Source: Streptomyces sp. PTY087I2 (GTDB taxonomy: Bacteria; Actinomycetota; Actinomycetes; Streptomycetales; Streptomycetaceae). From it: 64,000 bases of DNA. The stretch spans positions 185,186 through 249,185 of the forward strand of contig NZ_LZRD01000004.1 of assembly GCF_001687325.1 (NCBI RefSeq), in the 5' to 3' direction. Under the pieces are notes generated by a model, which saw only the letters and a program-made list of their open reading frames with translations, was not told the origin of the DNA and did no database searches. Numbering within the stretch: position 1 is the stretch's first letter; every line of letters starts with the position of its first letter. The position numbers and the translations under genes were made by a program. Of the stretch, positions 1 through 8,277 are shown one piece after another.

Positions 1-1
1 C

Positions 2-247
2 TCCGTCTCCAAGGAGAACCTGGACCTGCTCGACGCCGATCTGACGGTCATGACCCCGATCGGCATCCCGGCCACGGACATCAGCAAGGACCCGCTGTAC
101 AAGGCGGTCCCGTCGGTGAAGGCGGGCAACGACATCGTCTTCGACGACAAGGACATCTCGCAGGCGTTCGCCACGGACTCGGTCCTGTCCGTCTCCTACG
201 CGCTGGAGAAGGTCGTCCCGCTCTTCGCGGAGAAGGTCGCGAAGTAG
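2..247 (+). CDS. Iron-siderophore ABC transporter substrate-binding protein, C-terminal end (partial)
   Basis: Only the last 81 or so residues are present; the frame is open from base 2 and ends at TAG 245-247. The fragment contains LDADLTVMTPIG, then DPLYKAVPSVKAGNDIVF and a C-terminal helix ending VPLFAEKVAK. This is the usual end of periplasmic-binding-protein-like (Peripla_BP_2) siderophore receptors, where the new-value and 'KAGRV' region is followed by a helix closing the C lobe. Such proteins are surface lipoproteins that hand ferric siderophores to an ABC permease. The lipoprotein signal and ligand-binding residues lie outside the window, so the ligand cannot be named. Confidence 0.75.
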   Translation, partial: SVSKENLDLLDADLTVMTPIGIPATDISKDPLYKAVPSVKAGNDIVFDDKDISQAFATDSVLSVSYALEKVVPLFAEKVAK

Positions 248-262
248 CCACAGCCCCCCTAT

Positions 263-317
263 GCGCACGCAGCGCCCCGTCCCGGGGAGATCCGGGTGCG
301 GGGCGCTGTGCGTGCGT
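263..317. terminator. Long GC-rich hairpin between convergent genes
   Basis: An imperfect inverted repeat with arms of about 17-18 bp (one bulged base) and inner pairing CCCGG/CCGGG lies between the siderophore-binding gene and the YceI gene. There is no U-tract, as is usual for Streptomyces hairpins. It probably ends transcription in both directions. Confidence 0.6.
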
Positions 318-327
318 ACGGAGGAGG

Positions 328-945
328 TCAGGCCCCCGGGGCGGCCTTGATCGCGGAGATGTCGAACGTCAGCTTCACCTTGTCGCTGACCATCACGCCG
401 CCGGTCTCCAGCGCCGCGTTCCAGGTCAGTCCCCAGTCGGAGCGCAGGATGTCGGCGCTGCCCTCGAAGCCGACGCGCTCGTTGCCGTAGACGTCGGTGG
501 CGGAGCCGTTGAACTCCAGGTCGATGGAGAGCGGGCGCGTGACGTCCTTGATGGTGAGGTCGCCGGTGATCCGGTACGCCTCGCCGCCCAGCTGCTCGGC
601 CTTCGTCGAGCGGAACGTCATCAGCGGGAACGTCTCGGCGTCGAAGAAGTCGCCGCTGACCAGGTGGCCGTCGCGGTCGGCGATGCCGGTGTCCACGCTG
701 GCGATCTTCACGTCGATGGAGGCGGAGGAGTTCGCCGGGTCCGTGCCGTCCAGCACCAGGGTGCCCTCGTGCTCGGCGAAGGAGCCGCGCACATTGGTGA
801 CCATCGCGTGGCGCACCGTGAAGCCGATGCTGCTGTGCGCCGGGTCCAGGGTGTACGTGCCGGTCAGGGCGGCGAGCGCCGGGTCGACCGCGGGGGCCTC
901 GGCGACGGCGGTGGGGGCGGACGACTTGCGGTTGAACAGAGCCAT
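328..945 (-). CDS. YceI family protein
   Basis: A 205-residue YceI-like lipocalin-type protein. It has the family start GTYTLDPAHSSIGFTVRHAM at about residues 30-48, the SVDTG and RDGHL segment and the FPLMTFRST strand. YceI proteins form a beta-barrel that binds isoprenoid-type lipids; the physiological role in actinomycetes is not settled. The N-terminus MALFNRKSS has no signal peptide, so this copy is probably cytoplasmic. The start is well supported by GAGGAG six bases upstream of ATG 945. The AT-rich stretch 960-1035 upstream probably holds its promoter. Confidence 0.9.
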   Translation of the reverse strand: MALFNRKSSAPTAVAEAPAVDPALAALTGTYTLDPAHSSIGFTVRHAMVTNVRGSFAEHEGTLVLDGTDPANSSASIDVKIASVDTGIADRDGHLVSGDFFDAETFPLMTFRSTKAEQLGGEAYRITGDLTIKDVTRPLSIDLEFNGSATDVYGNERVGFEGSADILRSDWGLTWNAALETGGVMVSDKVKLTFDISAIKAAPGA

Positions 946-1149
946 GGCTCCTCCTCGGGGGACGGGATGCGTGAGATTGTTTAACCTTCAACGAGATCGA
1001 CCATAACTCCATCTTGTTCAAAATTCAACCTTTCTTGCGCATCGCCCTCTGGCGACGCGCGTAGAACTCGGGCACTATCTCCCTGCCCCGGTGTGCGCGG
1101 CCCCGCGCCCGTACACCCGTCGTTTTGTCATGAGCAGGAGGAATCCCCC

Positions 1150-1674
1150 ATGGTGACCCGTCCACGACTCCGCTCCGCCCTCACCGCCCTGGCCCTCGTC
1201 CTCGGCGCGCTCTTCGTGCCCGGGATCGGCGCCCTCGGCAGCGGCGCCACCGAGGCGCACGCCGTGACCAAACTGACCCACGCCCAGGCGACCTCCCGGT
1301 TCACCTCGTCCGGGATCACCTGGTCGTCCTCCGGCGGCTGCTCCAACCGCAACAACCCCACCTGCACATCGTTCGACCAGCTCAACCTGGCCAGCGCCCA
1401 GGGCGCGCAGACCCTCAAGAGCGCCACCGGCTGCGCGCTCCGGATCACCGGCGGCACGGAGACCGGGCACGCCTCCGGCACGTACTCCCACTGGAACGGC
1501 TACAAGCTCGACTTCGCCAAGAGCACCTGCGTGAACAACTACGTCACCGGCGTCTTCACCTACATCGGCACCCGCGGCGACGGCGCCCGCCAGTACCAGT
1601 CCGGATCCGGCAACATCTACGCGGACGAGGGCAACCACTGGGACGTGACCTACTACAACTGCGGCGGCTGCTGA
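1150..1674 (+). CDS. Small secreted protein with M15/VanY-like motifs
   Basis: A 174-residue secreted protein. ATG 1150 follows AGGAGG (1136-1141) and gives a clean signal peptide (RPR, then a hydrophobic core, then an Ala-rich cleavage region near residue 38). The mature part carries GGTETGHASGTYSHWNGYKLDF followed by EGNHWDVTYY. This resembles the SxHxxGxAxD and ExxWH zinc-ligand pattern of M15/VanY D,D-peptidases, which cleave peptidoglycan stems. Six cysteines, including a terminal CGGC, suggest disulfides. Similar domains occur in phage and actinomycete wall hydrolases. Metallopeptidase activity is my inference; the protein is smaller than typical VanY enzymes. Confidence 0.75.
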   Translation: MVTRPRLRSALTALALVLGALFVPGIGALGSGATEAHAVTKLTHAQATSRFTSSGITWSSSGGCSNRNNPTCTSFDQLNLASAQGAQTLKSATGCALRITGGTETGHASGTYSHWNGYKLDFAKSTCVNNYVTGVFTYIGTRGDGARQYQSGSGNIYADEGNHWDVTYYNCGGC

Positions 1675-1684
1675 GAGCCGGATG

Positions 1685-1721
1685 CCCGGGGGGCCGTCCC
1701 GCGCCGGGGCGGCCCCCCGGG
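1685..1721. terminator. Bidirectional hairpin terminator
   Basis: The arms CCCGGGGGGCCG (1685-1696) and CGGCCCCCCGGG (1710-1721) are perfectly complementary, with a further short stem in the loop. It lies between convergent genes ending at 1674 and 1732. Confidence 0.7.
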
Positions 1722-1731
1722 TCCTCAGGGC

Positions 1732-2409
1732 CTACGGGACCGGGTCGGCGTCCGGGCCCTCCTGCTCCAGCAGGTCCCGGGCGAAGTCCTCCCACTGCGC
1801 GTACCGGTCCGGATACGCGGACCGCTGGACCGCCTGGCACACCTCGCCCGGCTCCATCGACTCCCAGCCGTCGATCTGGAGCAGCCCCGGATTGGCGCTG
1901 GGTGAGGGCAGTCCGTAGAACGACTTCGACGCGGTCGGTACGTGCGTGATCTGCGCCGGCGTGCCCCAGCCCATGCTGGGGCGCTGCTGGAAGACGCCCA
2001 GCGAGTCATGGTCGACCGGCGATGTGTAGTTGACGAACTTCGACTCCTGCATCGCCGTCATCAGGGCGATGACCTGGGCCTCCTCGGAAAGCTCCGCCCA
2101 CTTGCCGACGCCGATGACCGTCCGGGCGTGGGCGAGCTGCTCCGGGCCGAGGTCGGACGGGGCGGCGAAGAACGTCCGCAGCTCGCTGTCCGGGGCGGTC
2201 CTGAGCAGCTGCGCGGTGGCGGCGTCCACCCGGCCGGTCGGGGGCAGGCCGTAGCTCTGCTGGAACGCGCGCAGACCGTGCGCGCCGGAGGCCTGCGGGG
2301 CGGGTGACGGCGGCGGGGCGGGGTCCGCGTGCGCCGGGGCCGCGGCGGTCAGCAGGAGTCCGGTGGTGACGGCCGTGAGAAGCCGGTGGGGGAGTCGGTT
2401 CATTCGCAT
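1732..2409 (-). CDS. Secreted peptidoglycan-binding-domain protein
   Basis: A 225-residue secreted protein. The signal peptide is roughly residues 1-28 (LLTAVTTGLLLTAAAPAHA). A short Pro-rich linker follows, then a peptidoglycan-binding-type segment (LRAFQQSYGLPPTGRVDAATAQLL, about residues 46-70). The C-terminal part has EAQVIALMTAMQESKF and SLGVFQQRPSMGWG, which resemble the extracellular lysozyme-like proteins found widely in Streptomyces. It probably acts on or binds the wall, but no catalytic residue can be assigned with confidence. ATG 2403 is an equally good alternative start. Confidence 0.75.
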   Translation of the reverse strand: MRMNRLPHRLLTAVTTGLLLTAAAPAHADPAPPPSPAPQASGAHGLRAFQQSYGLPPTGRVDAATAQLLRTAPDSELRTFFAAPSDLGPEQLAHARTVIGVGKWAELSEEAQVIALMTAMQESKFVNYTSPVDHDSLGVFQQRPSMGWGTPAQITHVPTASKSFYGLPSPSANPGLLQIDGWESMEPGEVCQAVQRSAYPDRYAQWEDFARDLLEQEGPDADPVP

Positions 2410-2482
2410 ACGGCACCGTCCCGGGGCGCCGGGGCGAAGTCAAGAACGCCACACATCGTGTCAATTAGGGCACCCACCTACG

Positions 2483-2527
2483 GACATGCGTGTGCCCCCG
2501 CCGGGGTGGCGGGGGCACACGCATGTC
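2483..2527. terminator. 20-bp perfect stem terminator after the GH64 gene
   Basis: The arms 2483-2502 and 2508-2527 are perfectly complementary (20 bp) around the loop GGGGT. It starts 13 bases downstream of the GH64 stop codon and is the strongest simple hairpin at this end of the window. Confidence 0.75.
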
Positions 2528-2540
2528 TACCGGGCGGGCG

Positions 2541-3767
2541 TCAGGAACCCACGCTCACCGTGAAGCGGCGCGGGTTCCCGTCGTGCGCCGCGCCCGAGAC
2601 GTCCGGCTCGCCGTCCGGGCGGACGTCGTCGTACGGGAACGCGTAACCGATCGGGCTGTTCGCGTGGACCACCCGGGACCAGTGGTTGGTGACCGCGGTC
2701 CTGTAGTAGTCCGACGTGGACGTGCCGTTCGGCTGGCTCGGGTGGCTCAGCATGATCGAGCGGTTGAAGCCCGCCGCGAGCCGGGCCAGGATCGCCTTCT
2801 TGTCGTCGGAGTCGCCCGGGTCGTTGGTGAACGGCCCGTGGTTGCAGGTGAAGATGTCCTTCGTCTCCGGCTTGGTGAAGGTGTGGCCGCCCTCGAACGT
2901 GAGGACGTCACCGCTGACCCGGCCCGCCAGCGTGCCCCGGCCGCCCTGGAGGTCGATCCGCAGGTCCTCGGAGCGGTACTTCTCCCACACCTCGTCGATC
3001 TGCGCCTCGAACAGACCCCGGAACGGCATCTCGTCCGGCCGGTCGAAGTACGGGGCCATGATGTTCTGCGGCGAGACGACCCGCAGCACCTTGCCGTCGT
3101 CGCCCCGGGTGATCAGCTGGTCCCAGGGCTGCCCGTCGGCGGCCGCCTGGGCGGTCAGGTCCGCCGCGATCCGCTCCACCGCGCCCTCCGGGTGCGGCGC
3201 CACGACGTGGGTGCCGTCCCCCTCCAGCGTGATGCCGATCGGGAGCGCGGTGATCAGGTCCACGTAACTGATGTTGGAGTACAACTGCTCGGTGTTGAAC
3301 GTGAACTCGGCGAACGCCCAGGTCCGCCCGTAGTTCGGGTCCGTCGGCGTCGCGAAGGCCGGCTCCACCAGGGACGGGCCCGGGTTGAGGAAGAAGTCCA
3401 GCTTGTCGTCGCGGACGAAGTAGACCCGCGCCCCGTACATCTGCGGCAGGGTCAGCACGACCGGGCCCTCGCCCGCGCCCTTGAGCGGGATGGCGCAGTC
3501 GACGGGCAGCGGGGTCTGCGGGGCGCCGGGGGAGTCGGGGCGGTAGACCTCGCCGTTCGGCCGCAGCAGCACCCAGCGGTCGGTGCCCAGCTCGTGGCCG
3601 GTCACATACGCGTGCACCGTGCCCGGCAACGACTTGTTCTCCAGGGCCAGTTCGCAGGTCGCGGGGGCCGCCGACGCGCGCGGGCTCAGCGCGGTGCCCC
3701 AGGCGGGGTACGTGAGCGCCGCGGCCGAGGCGACGGCGCCGGTCAGGAACATTCGGCGTGAAATCAC
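2541..3767 (-). CDS. Glycoside hydrolase family 64, Tat-exported beta-1,3-glucanase
   Basis: A 408-residue protein resembling GH64 laminaripentaose-producing beta-1,3-glucanases, which cut fungal and algal beta-1,3-glucan. I chose GTG 3767 because GGGAG lies just upstream and because it yields the twin-arginine signal ISRRMFLTGAVASAAAL; the open frame runs further upstream through a Pro/His-rich stretch with no ribosome site. Family-like segments include CELALENKSLPGTVHAYVTG, the ALPIGITLEGDGTHVV region and FNRSIMLSHP near the C-terminus. No separate carbohydrate-binding module is visible. It is divergent from the GH101 gene, and a LacI-type palindrome lies 134 bases upstream, so sugar-dependent repression is likely. 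Confidence 0.85.
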   Translation of the reverse strand: MISRRMFLTGAVASAAALTYPAWGTALSPRASAAPATCELALENKSLPGTVHAYVTGHELGTDRWVLLRPNGEVYRPDSPGAPQTPLPVDCAIPLKGAGEGPVVLTLPQMYGARVYFVRDDKLDFFLNPGPSLVEPAFATPTDPNYGRTWAFAEFTFNTEQLYSNISYVDLITALPIGITLEGDGTHVVAPHPEGAVERIAADLTAQAAADGQPWDQLITRGDDGKVLRVVSPQNIMAPYFDRPDEMPFRGLFEAQIDEVWEKYRSEDLRIDLQGGRGTLAGRVSGDVLTFEGGHTFTKPETKDIFTCNHGPFTNDPGDSDDKKAILARLAAGFNRSIMLSHPSQPNGTSTSDYYRTAVTNHWSRVVHANSPIGYAFPYDDVRPDGEPDVSGAAHDGNPRRFTVSVGS

Positions 3768-4141
3768 GAGGGGACTCCCGAGGTGGTGGGGGGCCGCAGG
3801 CGGAGGTGGGGGGTGGTGCGGGGGAGGGTCAGGGGCCGTGGGGGTGCCTGCGGTGCGCACCACTCTCGCGAGGCCCGGCACGACCGTCAATACTTGTGAC
3901 TGAGAGCGCTCTCAAAAATTCCGAGTCTTCACAACTCGACGCCCCGAAGCGGTACTTGCCGGAACCGAGCGGGTGCGAACCGTGACCGGAGAGGGGCATT
4001 TACGGCCAAGAGGTGAACGGGTCCGCGAGTCGGGCCGCGCCCCGGCGACTTGGACTAACGCATCGGGGTTGTTGGACGGAGTCGGCCCCCCGGCCCGAAG
4101 TTCGTTGACGGTGTCCGGACACGACGACTACTCAGGGGGCC
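3768..4141. promoter_or_regulatory. Divergent regulatory region between GH64 and GH101 genes
   Basis: This 374-bp gap holds the promoters for both glycosidase genes. Besides the LacI-type palindrome (3901-3914) it contains TTGACG (4105-4110) immediately followed by the perfect 12-bp palindrome GTGTCCGGACAC (4111-4122), 19 bases before the GH101 start. I see no small gene. Confidence 0.55.
3901..3914. promoter_or_regulatory. LacI/CebR-type operator palindrome
   Basis: TGAGAGCGCTCTCA is a perfect 14-bp palindrome with the central GAGCGCTC core typical of LacI-family sugar repressors. It differs from the known CebR box TGGGAGCGCTCCCA at one position per half. It lies between divergent secreted glycosidase genes. 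No LacI-family gene is in the window, so the repressor would be encoded elsewhere. Confidence 0.7.
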
Positions 4142-7100
4142 ATGTCGCCAAGATTCCCTCGCCCCGGCCTGGTCGCCGCGGCCTCCGCAGCCGTCCTGGC
4201 GCTCGTGGGGGCCGCCCTCCCCGCCGCAGCCGCCGATCCGTCGAGCCCCACCCCGGCCGGAGAGGCCAGGGCCGCCGGGTCCGCCGTGATCCGGTCCGAC
4301 CGGCTCGCCGTCGCCGTCGCCGACGACTTCCCGCGCGTCCTGTCGTACACCGACCGGGCGAGCGGCGAGCAACTGCTCGGCTCCACCCGGCCGGTCACCG
4401 CCGTCACCCTCAACGGGACCGCCCACCCGGTGAAGCTCAAGGGCGCGCCGAAGATCACCGGCTCCGCCGCCCGCTACACCCTCGTCTTCGACTCCCTGCC
4501 GGGCGTCGAGATCGACGCCTCGCTGACCGTCTCCGGGCGGGCCACCACGTTCAAGGTGACCGCCGTCCGTGACACGTCCGCCTTCCGGGTCGGGACCATC
4601 GACATCCCCGGGCACGACCTGATCTCCGTCGGGTCCAGTGAGTCCGGGGCCGCCACCGCGTTCACGACGCTCGACCCGGACTCCACCCGCACCGCCGACG
4701 TCTTCGCGAAGGTCACCGGGGAGACGAAGCCCGACTCCGCGCCCGTCGGGGCCAGTTACGCGATCCTCAACACCGGATCGCTCGCCGCGGCCATCGAGTC
4801 CAACTCCTCGTACGACAAGCCCTCCGGGCCCACCGGCGGCGACGACGCCCGCTTCTGGCACCAGGCGCGCACCGAGGAGGCCGGCGGCGTCCGGGTCGGC
4901 GTCTGGTCCGGCCAGTGGACCTACCGGGGCGAGGGCGCGCCCCGGCCCGAGAGCGGCGAGAACCTGCCCTGGGCCAAGGTCGTCGTCACCCCGGACGCCA
5001 ACGGGGACAAGGCCGTCGACTGGCAGGACGGGGCCATCGCCTTCCGCTCCATCGGCGTCACCGCGCCCGGCAGCGAGGACACCGCCAAGCGGGTCGTCAC
5101 CCATATCCCGTTCAACTTCGCCAGCCAGGCCACCCACCCCTTCCTGCGCACCCTGGACGACGTCAAGCGGATCTCGAAGGCCACCGACGGCCTCGGCCAG
5201 CTCGCCGTCCTCAAGGGGTACGGCTCCGAGGGCCACGACTCCGCCCACCCGGACTACGGAGGCAACTACAACAAGCGGGCCGGCGGGCTGAAGGACCTCA
5301 ACACCCTGCTCAAGGAAGGCGGGAAGTGGGGCGCCGACTTCGGCGTCCACGTCAACGCCACCGAGTCCTACCCCGAGGCCAAGGCCTTCTCCGAGCAGCT
5401 CGTCGACAAGTCCAAGCCCGGCTGGAACTGGCTCAACCAGAGCTACTACATCGACCAGCGCCGCGACATCAACAGCGGCGACCTGGAAAAGCGCTTCCGC
5501 CAACTGCGCGACGAGACCGACAAGAACCTCGACTTCCTCTACATCGACGTCTACTACAGCCACGGCTGGATCGCCGACAAGACGATCGAGGCCGTGCAGA
5601 AGCAGGGCTGGACCGTCGGCACCGAGTGGGCCGACAAGTTCGAACGCGCCTCGCTCTGGTCGCACTGGGCCAACGACCTCAACTACGGCGGGGCCACCAA
5701 CAAGGGCCTCAACTCGCAGATCATCCGGTTCATCCGCAACGGCGAGAAGGACATCTGGAACAACCACCCGGTCCTCGGCCAGAGCGCCCTGGAGGACTTC
5801 GAGGGCTGGACCGGCGAGACCGACTGGAACGCCTTCACCGCCAACATCTGGCAGAAGAACCTCCCCGCCAAGTACCTCCAGCAGCAGAGGATCACCCGCT
5901 GGGAAGGCAACGACATCACCTTCACCGGCGGGGTGCGCGGCACGGTCGAGGACGGCAGGCGGACCTTCTACGACCAGGGCCGCAAGGTGCTCAGCGGGAC
6001 GGACTACCTGCTCCCGTGGGACGGCGGCAAAAAGCTCTACCACTACAGCGAGACCGGGGGCACCAGCACCTGGGAGGTGCCCGGCAAGGGCGCGTACACC
6101 GTCTACAAGCTGACCGACAACGGCCGTGAGAAGACCGCCACCGTACGCCCGGTGAACGGGAAGATCACGCTCACCGCCACCGCCGGACAGGCCTACGTCC
6201 TCTACCCCGGCCAGGCGCCGAAGGAGACCGCCGCCGACTGGGGCAAAGGCACCGGCCTCACCGACCCCGGCTTCAACGACCGGGACCTGAAGGGCTGGAC
6301 GAAGACCGGCACAGCCGTCCGCGACACCGACGACCAGGGCCGCAACAGCGTCGAGCTCTCGGGGACGGCCACGGCCGCGCTCTCCCAGACCGTCACCGGC
6401 CTCAAGCCCGGCAAGCGCTACACCGCCTCCGCCCTCGTCGAGGTCGAGCCCGGACAGTCCCGCCGTACGGTGCTGAGCGCGGGCGGACAGTCGGTCGCCG
6501 TCGAGCGCTCCACGGCGAAGGACCAGGTCGCCGCCTCCGACTGGCACGGCACCTACTTCCAGCGCGCCGAGGTCAATTTCACCGCTCCCGCGAACGGCCG
6601 CACCACCCTGCGCATCGAGGCGGCGGTGGGCTCCGCGGCCAAGGTCCGCGCCGATGACGTACGGATCGTCGAGAACGCCCCCGCCACCCGCGCCGGCACC
6701 GTGACGTACGAGGACTTCGAGGCCGTCGACCAGGGCTGGGGTCCCTTCCTCAAGGGCGACGCGGGCGGCTCCACCGACCCCCGCACCCACATCTCCCAGC
6801 TCAACGCCCCGTACACGCAGGCGGGCTGGAACGGGAAGCTCATCGACGACGTGCTCGGCGGCAAGGAGTCCCTGAAGGCCCACGAGGAGAACACCGGGCT
6901 CGTCTACCGCACCGCCCCCTGGACCGTCCCGATGAAGGACGGCCACCGGTACCAGGTCGAGTTCGCCTACCAGTCCAGCCACGCCGGCGCCTACAGCTGG
7001 GTCGAGGGCTACGACCGGGTCGCCGGCGGAAAGGCCGCATCGACCGAGACCCGGGCCACCCCGATCGGGCAGCAGCGCACCACCGGACAGTTCAGCCGGA

Positions 7101-8014
7101 CCCTCACCGCGGGCTGCGGCGACGCCTGGACCGGGCTGCGCAAGCTCCCCGGAGCACCCGAGGGCGCGGACTTCGTGCTCGACGGCTTCACCGTCACCGA
7201 CCTCGGCCCCGCCCCGGCGGGCGAGGAGGCCGTCTGCGGCACGCTCGGCGTGGCCGCCGACGCCGAGACCCTGGAGCCGGGCGCCCCGAACACCGTGAAG
7301 GCGACCTTCGGCAACGACGAGGCGAGCGCCGCCACCGATGTGAAGCTCGCGCTGACCGTGCCCGAGGGCTGGCGGGCCGAGCCGGCGGGCCCGGTCGCCT
7401 TCGACTCGGTCGCCCCGGGCGCGAAGGTCACCGGCAGCTGGCGGGTCACCCCGCCGGTGGACGCCCCCTACGACACGTACGCGCTGGAGGCGAAGGCCAC
7501 GTACGCCGTCCAGGGCGCCGGGCGCACGCTCGGCGCGGGCACCTCCGTCCGTACGCTCCCGCCGCCGCCCACCAAGGACAGCTGGGCCAGCGACCTGGAC
7601 TGGACGGCCTCGGAGAACGGCTGGGGCCCGGTCGAGCGTGACCGGTCCAACGGGGAGGCCGGGGCCGGGGACGGCGGACCGCTGAAGATCGGCGGTGTCG
7701 CGTACGACAAGGGCCTGGGCACGCACGCTCCGGCGAAGATCCGCTACTACCTGGGCGGGAAGTGCACCTCCTTCACCGCCGAGGTGGGGGTGGACGACGT
7801 CCAGACGAGCCGGGGGAGCGTACGGTTCTCGGTCACCGCCGACGGTACGGAGAAGGTGGCGTCGCCCGTACTGGGGGCGGCCGACCCCGCCTGGAAACTC
7901 ACCGCCGACGTCACCGGCGCGAAGTACGCCGAGCTGATCGTCCAGGACGGCGGCGACGGCAACGGGAACGACCACGCCGACTGGGGCGACGCCCGCTTCC
8001 ACTGCGGAGACTGA
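4142..8014 (+). CDS. Secreted endo-alpha-N-acetylgalactosaminidase, GH101
   Basis: A 1290-residue secreted glycosidase. GH101 enzymes release Gal-beta-1,3-GalNAc from serine/threonine of mucin-type glycoproteins. A signal peptide covers about residues 1-31. The catalytic barrel includes FLYIDVYYSHGW, with the candidate nucleophile Asp469, and VGTEWADKFE, with the candidate acid/base Glu495. This assignment is by family pattern and was not aligned. C-terminal parts are galactose-binding-like modules (about 700-1030), a NEW3-type Ig-like domain (about 1039-1127) and an NPCBM domain (about 1144-1290, GVAYDKGLGTHAPAKIRYYLGG). ATG 4142 has only a weak G-rich ribosome site. It is divergent from the GH64 gene and probably under shared control. 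Confidence 0.88.
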   Translation: MSPRFPRPGLVAAASAAVLALVGAALPAAAADPSSPTPAGEARAAGSAVIRSDRLAVAVADDFPRVLSYTDRASGEQLLGSTRPVTAVTLNGTAHPVKLKGAPKITGSAARYTLVFDSLPGVEIDASLTVSGRATTFKVTAVRDTSAFRVGTIDIPGHDLISVGSSESGAATAFTTLDPDSTRTADVFAKVTGETKPDSAPVGASYAILNTGSLAAAIESNSSYDKPSGPTGGDDARFWHQARTEEAGGVRVGVWSGQWTYRGEGAPRPESGENLPWAKVVVTPDANGDKAVDWQDGAIAFRSIGVTAPGSEDTAKRVVTHIPFNFASQATHPFLRTLDDVKRISKATDGLGQLAVLKGYGSEGHDSAHPDYGGNYNKRAGGLKDLNTLLKEGGKWGADFGVHVNATESYPEAKAFSEQLVDKSKPGWNWLNQSYYIDQRRDINSGDLEKRFRQLRDETDKNLDFLYIDVYYSHGWIADKTIEAVQKQGWTVGTEWADKFERASLWSHWANDLNYGGATNKGLNSQIIRFIRNGEKDIWNNHPVLGQSALEDFEGWTGETDWNAFTANIWQKNLPAKYLQQQRITRWEGNDITFTGGVRGTVEDGRRTFYDQGRKVLSGTDYLLPWDGGKKLYHYSETGGTSTWEVPGKGAYTVYKLTDNGREKTATVRPVNGKITLTATAGQAYVLYPGQAPKETAADWGKGTGLTDPGFNDRDLKGWTKTGTAVRDTDDQGRNSVELSGTATAALSQTVTGLKPGKRYTASALVEVEPGQSRRTVLSAGGQSVAVERSTAKDQVAASDWHGTYFQRAEVNFTAPANGRTTLRIEAAVGSAAKVRADDVRIVENAPATRAGTVTYEDFEAVDQGWGPFLKGDAGGSTDPRTHISQLNAPYTQAGWNGKLIDDVLGGKESLKAHEENTGLVYRTAPWTVPMKDGHRYQVEFAYQSSHAGAYSWVEGYDRVAGGKAASTETRATPIGQQRTTGQFSRTLTAGCGDAWTGLRKLPGAPEGADFVLDGFTVTDLGPAPAGEEAVCGTLGVAADAETLEPGAPNTVKATFGNDEASAATDVKLALTVPEGWRAEPAGPVAFDSVAPGAKVTGSWRVTPPVDAPYDTYALEAKATYAVQGAGRTLGAGTSVRTLPPPPTKDSWASDLDWTASENGWGPVERDRSNGEAGAGDGGPLKIGGVAYDKGLGTHAPAKIRYYLGGKCTSFTAEVGVDDVQTSRGSVRFSVTADGTEKVASPVLGAADPAWKLTADVTGAKYAELIVQDGGDGNGNDHADWGDARFHCGD

Positions 8015-8072
8015 CCTCCCGGCCGGCCGGATTCCGGGCGCGGTGGACGGCGGGGGGACCGCCCTGCGCCAT

Positions 8073-8100
8073 ACTGAGGGGGCCTTCGGGCCCCCTCAGT
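8073..8100 (+). terminator. 12-bp stem, UUCG-loop terminator after GH101
   Basis: ACTGAGGGGGCC, then the TTCG tetraloop, then GGCCCCCTCAGT form a perfect hairpin 58 bases after the GH101 stop. The remaining gap (8101-8277) probably holds the accB promoter. Confidence 0.75.
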
Positions 8101-8277
8101 GACGTGTGGCCCACCGCACACCCCGCACTTGTGGAGTCCCCACAACCAGAGTCGGCGTTTCGCTGGTGGATCGCCTGCACGGCGGCATGCTTCTGTCCAC
8201 TCCCACCACGAAACCGGGCAGGAGACTGTACGGAGTCGACGGCGAGATTTCTGGGTCGGGGTTCGTAGGGTCGATGC

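Noticed and set aside
4055..8002. Very long open frame opposite the GH101 gene (and similar ones opposite smc at 49194-53087 and recG)
   Set aside because: High GC makes frames opposite real genes stay open. Composition is Gly/Arg/Val-rich without domains, and there is no ribosome site.
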